Of a DNA stretch of 64,000 nt, positions 13,850 through 27,200 are shown in pieces. Numbering within the stretch: the first letter of the stretch is position 1; every line of letters begins with the position of its first letter. Below the pieces are notes generated by a model, which searched no databases, was not told the DNA's origin, and worked only from the letters and a program-made list of their open reading frames with translations. The stretch spans positions 2,381,006-2,445,005 of the forward strand of contig CM031873.1 of the NCBI GenBank assembly GCA_018697195.1, read 5' to 3'. The position numbers and the translations under genes were made by a program. The DNA is from Certhia americana. Its lineage: Eukaryota; Chordata; Aves; Passeriformes; Certhiidae.

Positions 13850-16800
13850 GTTGCTTATTTGGTCCTTTTTTTGTGTATGTTTTCCTAAATACTTCTAAAT
13901 TTCTAGGAAAGTTGTCTTTTGCCAGTACTAATGACTTGTTTTTAAAGATGCTTAACCAAAATTTTATAACTTCCCTTAAATTTTGGCTGACTAGAGCCCT
14001 TAAATAGTTTATTGATCATACAGCCTCTCTCTGGGTTACTAGTAAATCTTGGATCATGTGGAAATCACAGGATGGCTTTTGTTCCCTAAGGGTAGATGAA
14101 GGAATCACTTACTGAACTGACGTTGAATGAAGAAAAGATTTAAGGGGCAGATCTTCAGCTCGGGTAAACTGGCAGGGTTCAGTGGAAGCTGCTTGATGTC
14201 AGCTGTGGATCTTGTCCTTCAGTGTTGAAGGCATTTCCTAAATGTAATTTTTCTGTCTTACTGTAAAACAATTTCATATGGTTAAACTGTATTTTCCTAT
14301 ATTGTTCTGCAAGTTTATATACCACCATAGTGCTCATCTCATCTCCTGTAAAATAAACTGTACAGAGACACATTGAGCATGGAATTGTCTTTACCCAGTT
14401 GCTTTTTCTTCTCCCACAGCCCCAAACCTCCCAAGTTCAGTTTGATCAAGGACCCTGTGGGGTGCCACATGCACATAGACTTTGTTGGTATTAGCTTAAT
14501 GCAACTTGAATTTTTAGCCACATTACTGGAGTGTAATCTTCTTGTGCTTACCCTTTTCAGATCTTCACGTGATACTCAGACACCTATGGTTCCTGCAGGT
14601 TTTATTTTCAATTTTTTAATTTTTTTTTTCCTGGAAATCAATTTAAGAAATATGTGTGGTTAAGTGGTTCTTGAGTAAGCAAGCTGGCCTGAGAGCAGCT
14701 GCCAGGGAATGGGTGTGTTTTCTTGTTTTAAATGATCTGGAGCTCCTCACCACCCAGCCAGTCCTTTACTTTCAAGCTTCATGTGCAGCCTGAAGCTCAG
14801 TTGAAAACACTGCTCTAAAACCTTGTTCATGGATTTTCTCCTTTCAACATTTGAGTTAACTTGCATGCTGGCAGTTTTCCTGAGAAAGTCAAAATCAGGC
14901 CTGCCAAAATCCTGCCTAACCCAGCACCTGCCTGTGGAAGGGGGCTCAGAGCACCCTGAGGTCACAGTTCTGCAGAACACGAGCCCCTCTTCCAGCAGGG
15001 TGTGACTCTTGGAGGCAGCACATCTCATAAACCTCTGGGGAGATTCTTTCTAAAAATTTTTCCAGTTTTGAACTCAGGTAAGAATTGGTTTCTGCACCCC
15101 CTGCACTCTCTGCTTGTGCATGGAGGTGGGAAGTGGTGGCAGAGCTGTGCACAGTCTTCTTGGAAAGGAGAAGACCCTGAAGGTAAAACACTGAAAAGGT
15201 TCCAGGTGGAAGCTCTGTTTTCACAGCAGTGTCTTTGCAGCTTGTCCAAAGTTGCCTGAATCTGTTAAAAAAAAATCTCAGAACACTGTTTCAGATTCTG
15301 GTGCATGGTGTAGAGCAGCTGGTGGGTACCCTGCACATGCTGTGGTACATTCAGCTACACCCTGACAGCAAAAAATACTTTCTTGTAGATGACTTTGACA
15401 CAACCTTGGAACCCGAGTTGGGGAGTTACTGAACAAGACATTTGCTGTGCAGGTGTAGTGCCAGTGCCCAGAAAAACCTCACAGTTAGAGGACCAGAGCA
15501 GATACTGACAGTGGCAGGGTGGCAGCCTTGCAGTCTGCAATATTTAGATACAGAGGCCACACCATTCTGCACAGTAATATCTGTGCCAGACTTCTGCAGC
15601 CATAATAATTGAAAAATCAGCTTGGATTTCACAATGAAATCAAGCCTTTGACTTCTGAGGTCCATCCAAGAGAAAAAGCAGGAGATAACTGCACCTACAA
15701 CACCTTAGACACCTGCAGATGTCTCAGGCTTGAACTTAAAGCAGTGTCCCTGGACCCATGGGCCAGCTGTAAGGCAGGTAAGTCCTGTTGGTGCTCTTGG
15801 GGGCCTAACAGTGATCTCTTGGATCTATCTTCATCTGTGTTGGCCACTAGACACACAAAGAGACAATTCTGCCTTGCAGGGCTTAGGATGGACAGACAGA
15901 CAGCCTGCAGAAGGTCACAGATGTTTGTGATGATCTGCAGTGTTCATGGAAGGATTCACATGTTGGCATTGAAATAGGAGTAGACATGACTACTGCTGTG
16001 GGTTAATTGAAAAACTTATTCTACAAGGTGGATGGGCTGAAAGGGTTTTAAAACCTTCAGAAATCAGTGTGACCTGTGTTCTGCATGAGGCCCTTAGAAG
16101 TAAAGCTATGTGTAAAGTAAAAGTAAAGCTAAGTGCAAAGTTAAAATCAGTTGATTTGACTCAGATCTTGTCATCTTTCCTGGTTTGCTGCACTACCACC
16201 ATTTCTGTCTTGTGGTTTCAGTGAACACAATGGCAGTTTCTGAATTGATGGTCAGATGGCTGAGGGAATTCTGTTTGCACAGCTTTGAACTAACCTCACA
16301 CACAAGGGAAGTTTCAGCAGAGCCTCTAGCCTGACTCAAACCACAGAAATACTCATGTCCCATTTCTTCTTTGGGGAAGTTACTGTCTCGGTCCTTAATC
16401 CAATGAAAAAAAATTACAAACATGCACTGGTGAAGTATTTATTGTAGGGACAAACAGTCCAGCCTCAGTGGTCTGTGCTGCAGGCTGTTTGCACTGTTGT
16501 TTTCACAAGTCCCTGAAAGCAGAGGATGAAAACCTTCAGCTCAGATTTTGATTCTGACTTCCTGTTTTATCAAGTAGGAAACCAAACACTCAACTCTCCC
16601 AGAGCTATGGCAGAAGTTACAGTCTTTTTATTTAACGAGATATGACTTTTTTATTATTTGTTTTTTAGACTTAGCAGATGTTTTAAGACTGTGTCATTTG
16701 TCTCTGGTTCTTTGCTCCAAGAGACTGGGACTGGGTTTTTCTATCAGCTGCTTGGATGTCTTTGAGTTCTGCAGTCAGCTCTGCTCTCAGGCTTCAGGGG

Positions 16801-19800
16801 CTCTTCCCACTGCCCTTCCACTTTCTGCAAGTCTGTGTAAAAGGGAGGAGGACTGGATGGAGTGTGGAAATGTGGGGGTTAAGTCCAGCCACCCTCCTAG
16901 AACAGTTCTCAGGGATCTTTGCTGTTGGTTCACATTCTCATGAGAATGCAAATGGTGTGCAGCTGTGTGTTTAAGAGCAGTTAGCAGCCTGGTTGCTGTG
17001 GGTTCACAGATACCACAGGCAGCTGTGTGCTCAGTGCCTTTCTGACCTTCATTGATTTGTGCTTTTCCTCTGGTGCTCAAACCAATTCATTTCTCACCTC
17101 CTGAGTCTGAGAAAAGTAAAACTCTGGATTAGGCTTTGGGGTCCATATAGCCCAGTGTCCTGGCATGACCAGTGACTAGTGAGCACCAGTTTCAGAGGGA
17201 AGGGTGGGAGCACAAAGCTTTGTCATGAATGAGGACACTGAGATGCAACCCTAGATTACACTTCGATCCTCTGCTCAGGGATTTTGCAGTGTCAGAGTTG
17301 GAGTTAAACAGCACTTGACAGATTCTTTGCCTTCCTACAGATAGTCTATTCTGAGGTCCATCCAAGAGGATGGATCAGTGATAACGATCTTCTGTGATAC
17401 CATTCTCAAATAAAGCTCAGTAAATCCACCCCTTTCCTTCCCCGAAAGGCAAAGGAGAAAGGAAAAAGCTGAAGAATTCTTCCTAGTGCCTTTTTGCTGT
17501 TTTTGTTCTTTTCCTTTGTTCTTCTAGGTGGTGTTTTGCATCCTCTTTGCTAAGCCAATGTGATGAATGTGCTGCCCAAGGAAACAGCCTTCGAGCCCTT
17601 GAGGGCTGGCTGTTTGGCAGCTGAACTTTAATTTCCTGGAGCTAATTGCAGTGATGAAGCTCACGAGCAGCTGCTCCTCATTGTAGTTGTGTGTGGCTCC
17701 AGGAAAGACTGCAGAGATATCTAAACATGAGATGACATTTAGCACAGCAGAGAGTTTCTGAGGTTTGAAATGGCAGGTGGAAAAAAAAAAAAAAATCATT
17801 AAAAATCCAGAAGGGTGGTTGCTATGGAAGCTGGGAGAGGTGATGTCAGCAAAATAACATCATAAAGGATTTTACAGATCATGGAATTTTCCTTAATGGC
17901 AGCTCAGACTGATGGGAAAAGGGAAGAAAATTCCAGAACCAAATGAAAAGAAGTGAAAGGAAGGACCAGTCCAAGGCATGACTGATGGAGATTTTCCAGG
18001 ATGGAATGTTTGTGCTTTACTATTTGAGCCTTTGAGGCACAGACTCTGGCATGTAGAAGCAATATATTTAACAAAGAATGTAAGTACACATGAATAATTA
18101 GCATCCAGTTGACATCTCTGTCTGTAGGAGGAGCCACTGTGTCTGGAAGGTTGTGCTCTAGGTGTAGTAAAATATAAAAGATTAATAGCCTGTCTTACGA
18201 CAGATTACTGAGATGAAATAAACCTTATTTGTATATATCAGATCAGTTATCACACCACATCCCATGGCAAAGCTCTTCAGGCTATTCTGGGCTTGGAATG
18301 CAATTTTTAATTTTTTTTTGTCATGCAAGTTTTGGCAGAAAGCAAAATCCTTGGCAAAGACAACTCCAAAGCTGTGGCAGTCAGGTTGGGGTGTGGGTTG
18401 TCTCTGATGTCCTGAGGATTAATAAACCACCTTTTCTTACTGAATGGTTTGACTCAGCAGGGTCCAAACTCCCAGGAGTGTGGGAAGCCTTTATCTCCCA
18501 CCAGGCTTTCTCATAAAGCAGTGGAAATCTGGGGAGTGAAGGTGAGAAACCAATTGATAAAGAGAAAAGACCTGTTACCAGGTCTACACAAGCATAAACC
18601 CCTGGGGGAATGTTAAATTTTCTGTTGCCTGATGATTAGTCAGTGTGTATTGGAACCCTGGGCACAGAGAATGTCAGACTTTCTGTGCTGGCAGGGAATG
18701 ATCCTCAAAAATACACAGCATCTGACCTGAGGCCATGGAAAAGGCTTCCAAAATTGAGTGATAGCACTGAGATTGTGAGTGTGTAGTTGAATAGAAGTGT
18801 GTTATCTCAGAGGATGAAAGATTTAGAGTGGGGTTTTGGGATATGGAAGTTTTAGGGCGTAGTTGTCTCCTTCTTCACAAGTTTGGGTGATTTTGTGTGA
18901 CTGGTTGGAAAAATCCACAGTGCGGGACATGGTTGATTACTTATTGGGTTAGAAGAAAAAATAAATTAATTGGCATCTCATAATTGGGTAGTTTAGGCTT
19001 AAAAATACCTTTAAGACATTACTCTGTACTCCATTTTTGATCTGTTAACTCAGCATGTAGAAGCACTCACATCAGCAAAGCTCTGAGATAAGAAATAACA
19101 AACATCCAAGTCCCAACAAGAATTCTGTCTCACGCTTTCCGTACTGACCCTGAGAAGAAGAACCTGATAAAGCAAGGGGTTTGCCTCAAGTGTGCAAATT
19201 AGATCCATAATTTACATAAAATAGCACTTGTAAAAGCACCGGTTTAGGTCAGGCTGTCTCCTCCACTCTTGTTTTGTGAGAACAAGATCCTCTGTCCTGT
19301 CCATCCCACTCTTCCTGTGTGTCCAGCCTGTGCACTTGCAGCATCCCTGGCTGCTCAGGTGGGTTTATCAGCTCTCCAGGCTCCAAAATCCCTCCAGGGA
19401 CTCCACAGAGGGTGGAAAGAAAACCCCAGGAGCAATCCTGACCTTCAAGGATAGTCCTCCTTCCCAGGAGGGCAGTCAGCTTTCCCTGACTCTAATATAT
19501 GCGAATTGTGAAGTTCTGCTGCTGTCTTCTGGAAATATTTTGAAACTAGGAGCTTGTAATAATTCTCTAAAATAAATAATGCTATTTTCTTGCTGTTATC
19601 TCCTTCGAAAGGCGCTTTCTGAAGGAATCCATGTCAGGGGTGTTTTTGTCTGGATCAGACCTCAGGCCAGCAGGGCCTGCTTATATAACAAGGGTTGATT
19701 TTTATAAACTGAAAGAGGCAAAAAGCCCAAACACATAACAGAGAGGAGAAAATGCAGCTAGAGGGACTGCTGTTCAAAACACAGAAAACTGATTTCTTGA

Positions 19801-20623
19801 CCATATGAAAATCTTTGAAATGCAATTAAAAATTGAACTATTTCACTGAGATGCCATAAAATTTTACAATTTCAGTGTTTTTAACACAAAGTAAAACACA
19901 CTCTAAATGACTACTATCTCTTCAATGTCTTAAACAATAGCTCTAGGAGAAATCAGTCTGTTTTAAATTGAGGAAGACACAATGTGTGCACGTGTGGTGT
20001 CTGCTGTTTCCAGGGGCTGCTGAAGAAATCCATTGCAGGAAAATTCTATATAAGCAGAATTCACATTCTAGTAAAAAAAACCTTTAAAAATTGCAGATGT
20101 GTTATTTTAAAATGGATCAAACATTTACAGTTTATTAATATATTACTGAAATATACAACTTTGTATTGATTAAATAGGTTAACACAGATAGAACTGTAAA
20201 AGAAATACTTTTTTAAAGTGCCAGAAATGCAATCTTGAACCAGAGCTAGTCAATGAATTGACCTGTTCTTTGCAATAAAAGAATATAAATGCCACAGGTT
20301 GCATGGCTAAACCTTTGTAGCCTGAGAAATAATCAGAAAAGCATTGGTAAGTTATATAAGCTGGATCATGGAATATTAACAAACTTGATTGCATTTCTTA
20401 GGTCTCTGGGTGAGTTTGGATGTGAGAAATGAAATTTCACCATGGCTCTTGTTAAATGGAGGAAGAAGGATTTCACAATTTTCTTTTGGTGCTGTCACAA
20501 TCCCATGTCTTTTGGGGACATTTTGGGTCCCCTGGGAAGAACATGGAGGCAGCACTTACCACCCACCTGTTTTGTCATTAAAGGACACATTTAGGGCAAA
20601 CCAGAAGTCACAGTGGCTTGTGT

Positions 20624-20624
<1 letters not shown>
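13850..20624. other. Intergenic region between GAS7 and GLP2R, no gene recognised
   Basis: No exon of a known protein was recognised on either strand. All ORFs are short and lack recognisable domains. In mammals the recoverin gene RCVRN lies between these two genes. Its large first exon would give an uninterrupted ORF of more than 100 codons, and no ORF here resembles it. Short local repeats of an AAAGTAAAGCTA type occur near 16095-16140. Confidence 0.6.

Positions 20625-20664
<40 letters not shown>
20625..20664 (+). repeat. Poly-A tract (40 bases)
   Basis: An uninterrupted run of 40 A lies 620 bases downstream of the GLP2R stop codon. No retroposed gene or LINE body was recognised immediately upstream, so it is listed as a simple homopolymer. 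Confidence 0.9.
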
Positions 20665-20666
<2 letters not shown>

Positions 20667-21284
20667 TAGCAAAAATTGTATCAGAACATTTCATTTGGGC
20701 GCATTCCGTGGAAGTATTTTGGGTTTTCATCTCATAATGACATTTCCAGCACTAAACTTTAAGTGAAGTGCTCAAAAATGAAAGCAAAAGCTTGGCTCTT
20801 CCCAAGTTTTGTTTGTTTGATTTTATATGTTTATATATGTTTGGTTTGCTTTGTTCTAAAATTGGGGTGATTTCCTTGAGATGGGGTATGATTTCAGTCT
20901 GTGAAGGAAGGAGTCTCTCTATTTATGAACCATTCCTGTGAAAGAGAAAAGCTCAGAACTTCTCATGACTCAAAGCCAGTCACATATGGATGAAGCTGAC
21001 AGAATGTGTCTCCAAAGCCTGCTTATTTCCAGAGTTCATCCTGCTCCATTGTGTTCATCACAAAAAGCAGAAACACCAGCTCAAAGCAGAACTGCTCCAT
21101 CCAGAAAACCTCTTCAACCCAGCCCCACAGGTGAGCCACATCCAGATAAATAACGTTTTTCTCAGAGCAGGAAAACTGGCACAACTGGGATATCAACAGC
21201 TTCGTCCTTGCACTGCACATCCCAGAGCTCTGCACAGCCTGGAGGGGAGAAACCTTGGCAGGTGCTGTCCCAGGTGACAGCTTC

Positions 21285-24200
21285 CTAAATTTCACTTTCC
21301 TCAAAGACCTCCTCGGTGGTCTCCCCCGTGGTGACCTCTCCCTCGCTGCTGTCTGACATGCTCACCTGGGGAGGACCTGCCTTGCCCTCTGGCCTCTGCC
21401 TGCCCAGCACCTGCTGCAGCTGCACATCCCAGGGCTTGCTCACCTCCAGGCACAAGTGGTGCTTGCTGCTCAGCTGCTGCTTTTTCCGTTTCTGTGAACA
21501 TTTCCTGAGGTATTTGATGTTTTCCCCGAGAAAGCAGAGCTTGCAGCCCAAGGGATCTGCCAGCAGGAAGCGGGACCACTGCTTCTGCAGCTCTGCTTTC
21601 ACCTGAGGGGAGGAGAAAATAGTCATTGGTAATGATGCCGTGGAGGTTCTGCCTTTTGTTTCTTTTCTGTGTTCTCTGTATTCTTCACACACAAATTTGT
21701 AGCTCTGTAGCCTGCCCAAGGTGCATCTATTGAAAGCCTTTAATAAATACCCACTTTTTTTCCCTTAATCTTGTCTAGCCTCTGTTCTAGGCAGCCACTC
21801 CAAGGCATCATCTCTCTTTTATGTAAGTAGTTCTGAAATGACTGCAGATTTCCTTGAGAGATATTAGGAACATCTGTTTAAGCCCATCTTTTTGTTTCAC
21901 TGGTGTCCTCAGGGCATGTCCACATCCCTGTAGCTGTGTCTGTGTACTGTCCCTGTGCCAATTGTCTGTGCTGAGCTTTTTACTGTCCTGATGCTGGATA
22001 AATGCCTGTTTATTCAAGTAGTGGCAGTCTGACCTGGGCCAAATGTGAGGGAGAACAGACAGGGAGATTCAACTTAGGAAATATTTAAAATTAACTGAGA
22101 TAGCATATTAACTGACTGATAGAATTTTCTGAGGCAGCTTTTGGCAAGCCAGGCTGAGCGAGCTGGGGTTGTTCAGCCTGGAGAAGGCTCTGTGGAAACC
22201 TTAGTGCCCCTTCCAGTGCCTCAAGGGGATGTAAAAAAAAAAATGAGATACACTTTTTACACGTGCTAATAGTGATATGAAAAGGGTGTGGGGGGGTCTG
22301 TGTGTGTGTGTTATGGTTTTAAACTACAACAAGACAGATTCAGATTAGATATAGGAGAGAAATTCTCCTCTGGGAGTGAGGTGAGGCCCTGGCACAGGTG
22401 CCCAGAGCAGCTGTGGCTGCCCCTGGATCCCTGGCAGTGCCCAAAGCCAGGCTGGACAGGGCTTGGAGCAGCCTGGGGCAGTGGGAAGTGTCCCAGGGTG
22501 GGATGAGATGGGCTCTGAGGTCCCCTCCACTCCAAACCATTCTGCGATTTTATGAAATTACTCTTCCAAGTAATTGGAATTACAGCAAATTTCCATGTTG
22601 CTGTCTAAGATAATGAAGAACTCCAAATGTGATCACTTCACATGGAGCTCAGGGGCAAACTGAGAGAGGGTTCAGCCTGACCAGCCACAAAGTCTGGGCT
22701 TTCAGCTGATTGAAGGAGTGGGTGTCAGGTGGGTGACCATGAGCCTCCAGGGGCATTTCAGACACCTCAGGCTATCCACACCTCCACAGTGCTCTCACCA
22801 CTTCACTGGAAATATTTTGCATTTGAGTCCAAACCTCAAATGGTAGTTCTTGCTGTTTTCTTCACTCAAAACAATTTTACCAGCTCAAAAGAATTCATAC
22901 ATGCTCTCAGTAAGCACAGCTGGACAGTGTGTTCATCCTTCTTGATGTTATTAATATACTTTACTAACAAAATAAAAACCTCTCCCACAGCATTGTGTCT
23001 TACCTCTCCATTAGCAAAGCAATAGAGAACTGCTACCAAAAAACCCTGTAAGAGAAAGGGAGTGAGAGGAAAAAGTCAGTGTGCAGGAAATACCTGAGGC
23101 TATAATTTAAAGGTGACATTAGTATTAAAACCATAATTATAAACAGTGCTCTTTAATGTTCAAAGAGGTAAGTAGTTGCCTGCATTTATTTATTAATAAA
23201 GTGCCCACATATTTATAAATATACCATATATGTGGTATAATATACCCATATATTATATTATGTACCCAAAAAAGTAATTTGTTTTTGTGCAGTTCCTTGG
23301 CAAGTGCAGGGCACATTTTGTGCAGATGCTGAAGAAAAGATTATAAACCCCAGTTTTATCTTCATTTTGCTACCACATAACACTTTTTTTTCCAAACTAT
23401 TGCTGTTACACTGTGTCTGCTGCTATTTCCAAAAGTGGTAAAATAAAAAAAAAAAAAATGCAGCTTAGGTTTCTCATATTATCTGTATGCTTGTTTGGGT
23501 TTGTGCATGATTCCACTGAGATCTCATTGGGTTTTTTACAAATTATTTCTATCTTAAGTGATTAGTGTTAGTTCAAAGTTCAGCTGTATTGAGCGTTATG
23601 GCCATTTGGAATTGCTGTTTTTCCTTTGAAACTGATTGAGATAAACACCTTAAAAAATCCTACAGATGCAACTTGTTTTAAACCAACCCAAAAATTATTA
23701 TTTCCATTTGCCTCTCTCTCTGATCTCAGGCTAAAGCAGCTTACAGGCTGCATCTCAGCCCCACAGACATGCAGATTTATTCCCATTGCTTCAGGAAATG
23801 CCCTTTTTTGGTGTGTCCAAAAGCATCTGTGACACAAGTTCTGATTAAGAGAATAAATACTCTGAGTCCCAAGGCAATATTTATATCACAGCTACAAAGG
23901 TGAAATTGAGTTGACAGCATTCAATTGTTCCCACACTCCCATTTTCCCAGAAATGTTTCTGCTTTGCTCAGAAAAAAGTTTAAAAAGAAATTCACAAAAA
24001 CAGAAGCGTCAACGTTTTTCATTATACCTAGAATTAATCAATAGTGTTCTGAGCCTGCTGTTAATTTTCTAGCAGTCCTGAATTATTTAAGAGTCATTAA
24101 TTCCTGAAGCATATGTGCAGTTTCTCTGCCAGACCAGTGGAAATGGGGACAGGAGAAACAGCAACCAGGATTGCTTTTTCTCCATGTATTTTATTTCTAT

Positions 24201-27200
24201 CATTTGTCATGCTTCACCTGGGTTATGGTACGAAGATATAGTTAATTAGAGTTAATAACACCTGATATTAAGTACAAATTGTAACACAATGATTACATCA
24301 CAGAAATATATAATGTAGTCTCATCTAATATTTTAAACATTAAAATATATTATATATTAGATAAAAATTTACTAGCTTAAAAAGCAACTTTTTATGCAGA
24401 ACTTCTCCTGCTCCTAGAGGCAATTCTCATTCTTGGGGGACAGAAGGTTCATGATGCTGCTGGGTGGTTTGGGGGGGGGTTGTTGGGGCTATGAACTCTA
24501 AATTTGGCCTCAGAGGCACCACAAGCAGAAACAGGATTTAAACTACACTCCTGAGCCTGCTAAGCCTGGTAATAGCCACTGTGGGGAAGGCAGAGCCTCA
24601 CAGATCAGGAGCTGCTTGTGTGAACCCCCCTGGGCTGATTTCAGTTTGTAAATCCCTCTGAGAATCTCCATCAGTGCTGCTGCAGGATCACAAACTGCAG
24701 TGACAAGCACTGTAAAAATCACACCAGAAGGTAGAAGACTTCACTGATTATTTATATTTGATGTTCACTTGATATCCTGGATTCTTTAATGCTGACTCAA
24801 TTTTCTCCCAGTAAGTTGATTTTGACACTTGGAAACCTTTACAATGTGTTGGGACTTCTCAAATAACGTTTTCAGAATCATCCCAGTGTGAGTGAAAACA
24901 GAGAATCAGAAATTCAGAAGAAATGTTCATCAGCAGAAACACCAGTAGGAAAGGACAGATGCACACATAAGCTTCATGGTTGTTCTTCAGTTCTACTGAC
25001 AATTGCAGTGTGAGAAATTACTCATTAGATAAAATCATCTGGGTTCTCCCCATCAGAAACCAGTGTTTTTTTCATGAGGGTAACAATTTCCATGCACAAG
25101 GGAGCCAAGATGTTTAGATTGCTCCATTTCCTAAAGCAAAGCAGCCTCATACCTACAACAGAACTCCTATTCAGAATTTAATTTTGTGCTCCTTGAAAAT
25201 GTTTGAGTTAAGCCTTCAGCTGAGATCCCAGGGATAATTGTTTTTCTTTAACAAAACAGTTTAACTGCCTTTTAAAACTACTGAGAAGATTTACAGACTA
25301 AACAAATGTAATTGGGTACAGTTTATGTGCTTTTTGGCTAATCCTTTCATAAATAATGCTGCAGCTAAAAAAGAGAATCTGCAATAAACATTGGCTAAGA
25401 TCTCTGGGTATTTTTTAATGGAGCTTTGCTTCTAAAGCATGACGTGCTGCCAAACGCATGCACGTTTCTCTAAATGGAATGAAGTTTGTGTTCTTTAGCA
25501 AGGATGAGTAAGCTGGTTTATATATCAGATTTCTTTGTACAAGCCAGTAAATAAAATCTTCACTTAAAATGATTCTGCACTTTTAAAATAACATTTAGGC
25601 ACTGCAGCCTCTCCAAGTAAGGACATGTCTAACCAAGGAACTTATACTCCAACATTAAGGTCCCTTCCAACCCAAATAATTCTGTGATTTTGTGAACACC
25701 CTGTCAGCAGGCTTCTTGGGGTTGTGGCTCTCCAGGAATTCTCTGCTGTCACTCGGGATTTTTTTTCCCCTCAAGCTGTGGTGGAAATTTTTAAGTGTAG
25801 CCTCACTAACAGTGTCAAAACACTGATGCATGCATACACCAGAGCACAGGTACATAAATGCAAAGGTTAAACCCCAGGATCATCCTAAACTGGAGGAGAA
25901 GTGCAGCAGAGCTCAGATGGCTTCATGCCTCAGGCTGCAGAAGAGGGCAGCAGTGTCAGAGCAGTGAATTACTGAGGAGCAGCCACTTGGAAACAGAGAG
26001 ATTACTGGGTTTTGCAGCAAATAAAAGTCTGGAAATTGCTGTCCTGCTGCCCCAGGAAGATGTGGGTAAAGGACAACTTTTCTGAGCAGGTTCATTAGTG
26101 CTATCTCAAAGATCCATTACTTAGCAGGGCTGCAGAACTCAAGGCAGAGGCTGACAGCAATATTTTGTGCCTGTGTCCAGTTCTCTGGCTGGGCAAACAG
26201 GAGAGAAAATAGTTACAGGGAAGCACAGCCTGTGCCTGTTCACAAGTGGCCATCTAGAGAATCAATCACCACTGAGCTCCAGCTACAACTCACTCTGCAA
26301 TCTGGACTGCTGCATATGGGCAAACCTTACAATGGAAAGGCCTTGAAAAACATGGTTCAGGCCTTGCTGTTCTGGCTAAGCTAGCCTGATAAATTCCCTT
26401 GAGAGTGGGATCTTGCAACAGTAAGAATCTGCACAACAATCTTGTCTTGGGTTGCAGAGCAGGATGTTCCCAGCAGTGTGGATTCCATCACCAGCTGTTG
26501 GAACTGGGGTGGGGTAACCCTCTGTCCATGGCCAGCTGTTAAAAACCAGCTGGGGAAGTTTTCTTTAGCTCTGCCACGACCCATCCTCCATCCAAAGAGA
26601 TATCTTCTGTTGATGGGCCAGAGAATGTCACTGCATGGCTGCTAAAATCACCTCAGCCAGGGCAGGAGCCAAACATTCCTACCTGGATCCAATCTGGGGT
26701 TTGGAACACCAAGGAGCCTTTCCCACTGCATTCCCAGAGGAAAACCAGGCCCATCCATCACCACTGGAGCTTCAGAGGAAAACTGCCCCTTTCTCCAGGA
26801 TCCCTGCTCCAGCAGAGCCACATCTGCCACTGCAGGAGGGCTGCAGCCACCATGGGATGGCACTGTCACCAACCCTTGACCCACAGGGGACAGCTGGGAG
26901 CCTGACTCTGTTTAGTTTTTTGTATTACTGCATTTTTAAAAAATTTAATTCTCCTAATAAAGAACTGTTACTCCTATCCCCATATCTTTGCCTGAGAGCC
27001 CCTTAATTTCAAAATTATAATAATTGGGAGGGAGGGGGTTTGCATTCTCCATTCCAAGGGATGCTCTTGCCTTCCTTAGCACACACCTGTGGTTCAGAGA
27101 CAAATCTTTTCTTGTAAAAAGACAGTTCACACCTGTGGAGAAGAAGATTCTACCAGTGAGAATCCATGAAGAAAAAAGGAAACATCTGTGAGAGCCTCAG

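Noticed and set aside
15660..17365. Repeated GAGGTCCATCCAAGAG at about 15657 and 17352
   Set aside because: The match is only about 16 bases and does not extend on either side; taken as chance.
20625..20664. Poly-A tract as the tail of a processed pseudogene or LINE
   Set aside because: No gene-like or LINE sequence was recognised directly upstream, and no flanking duplication was evident.
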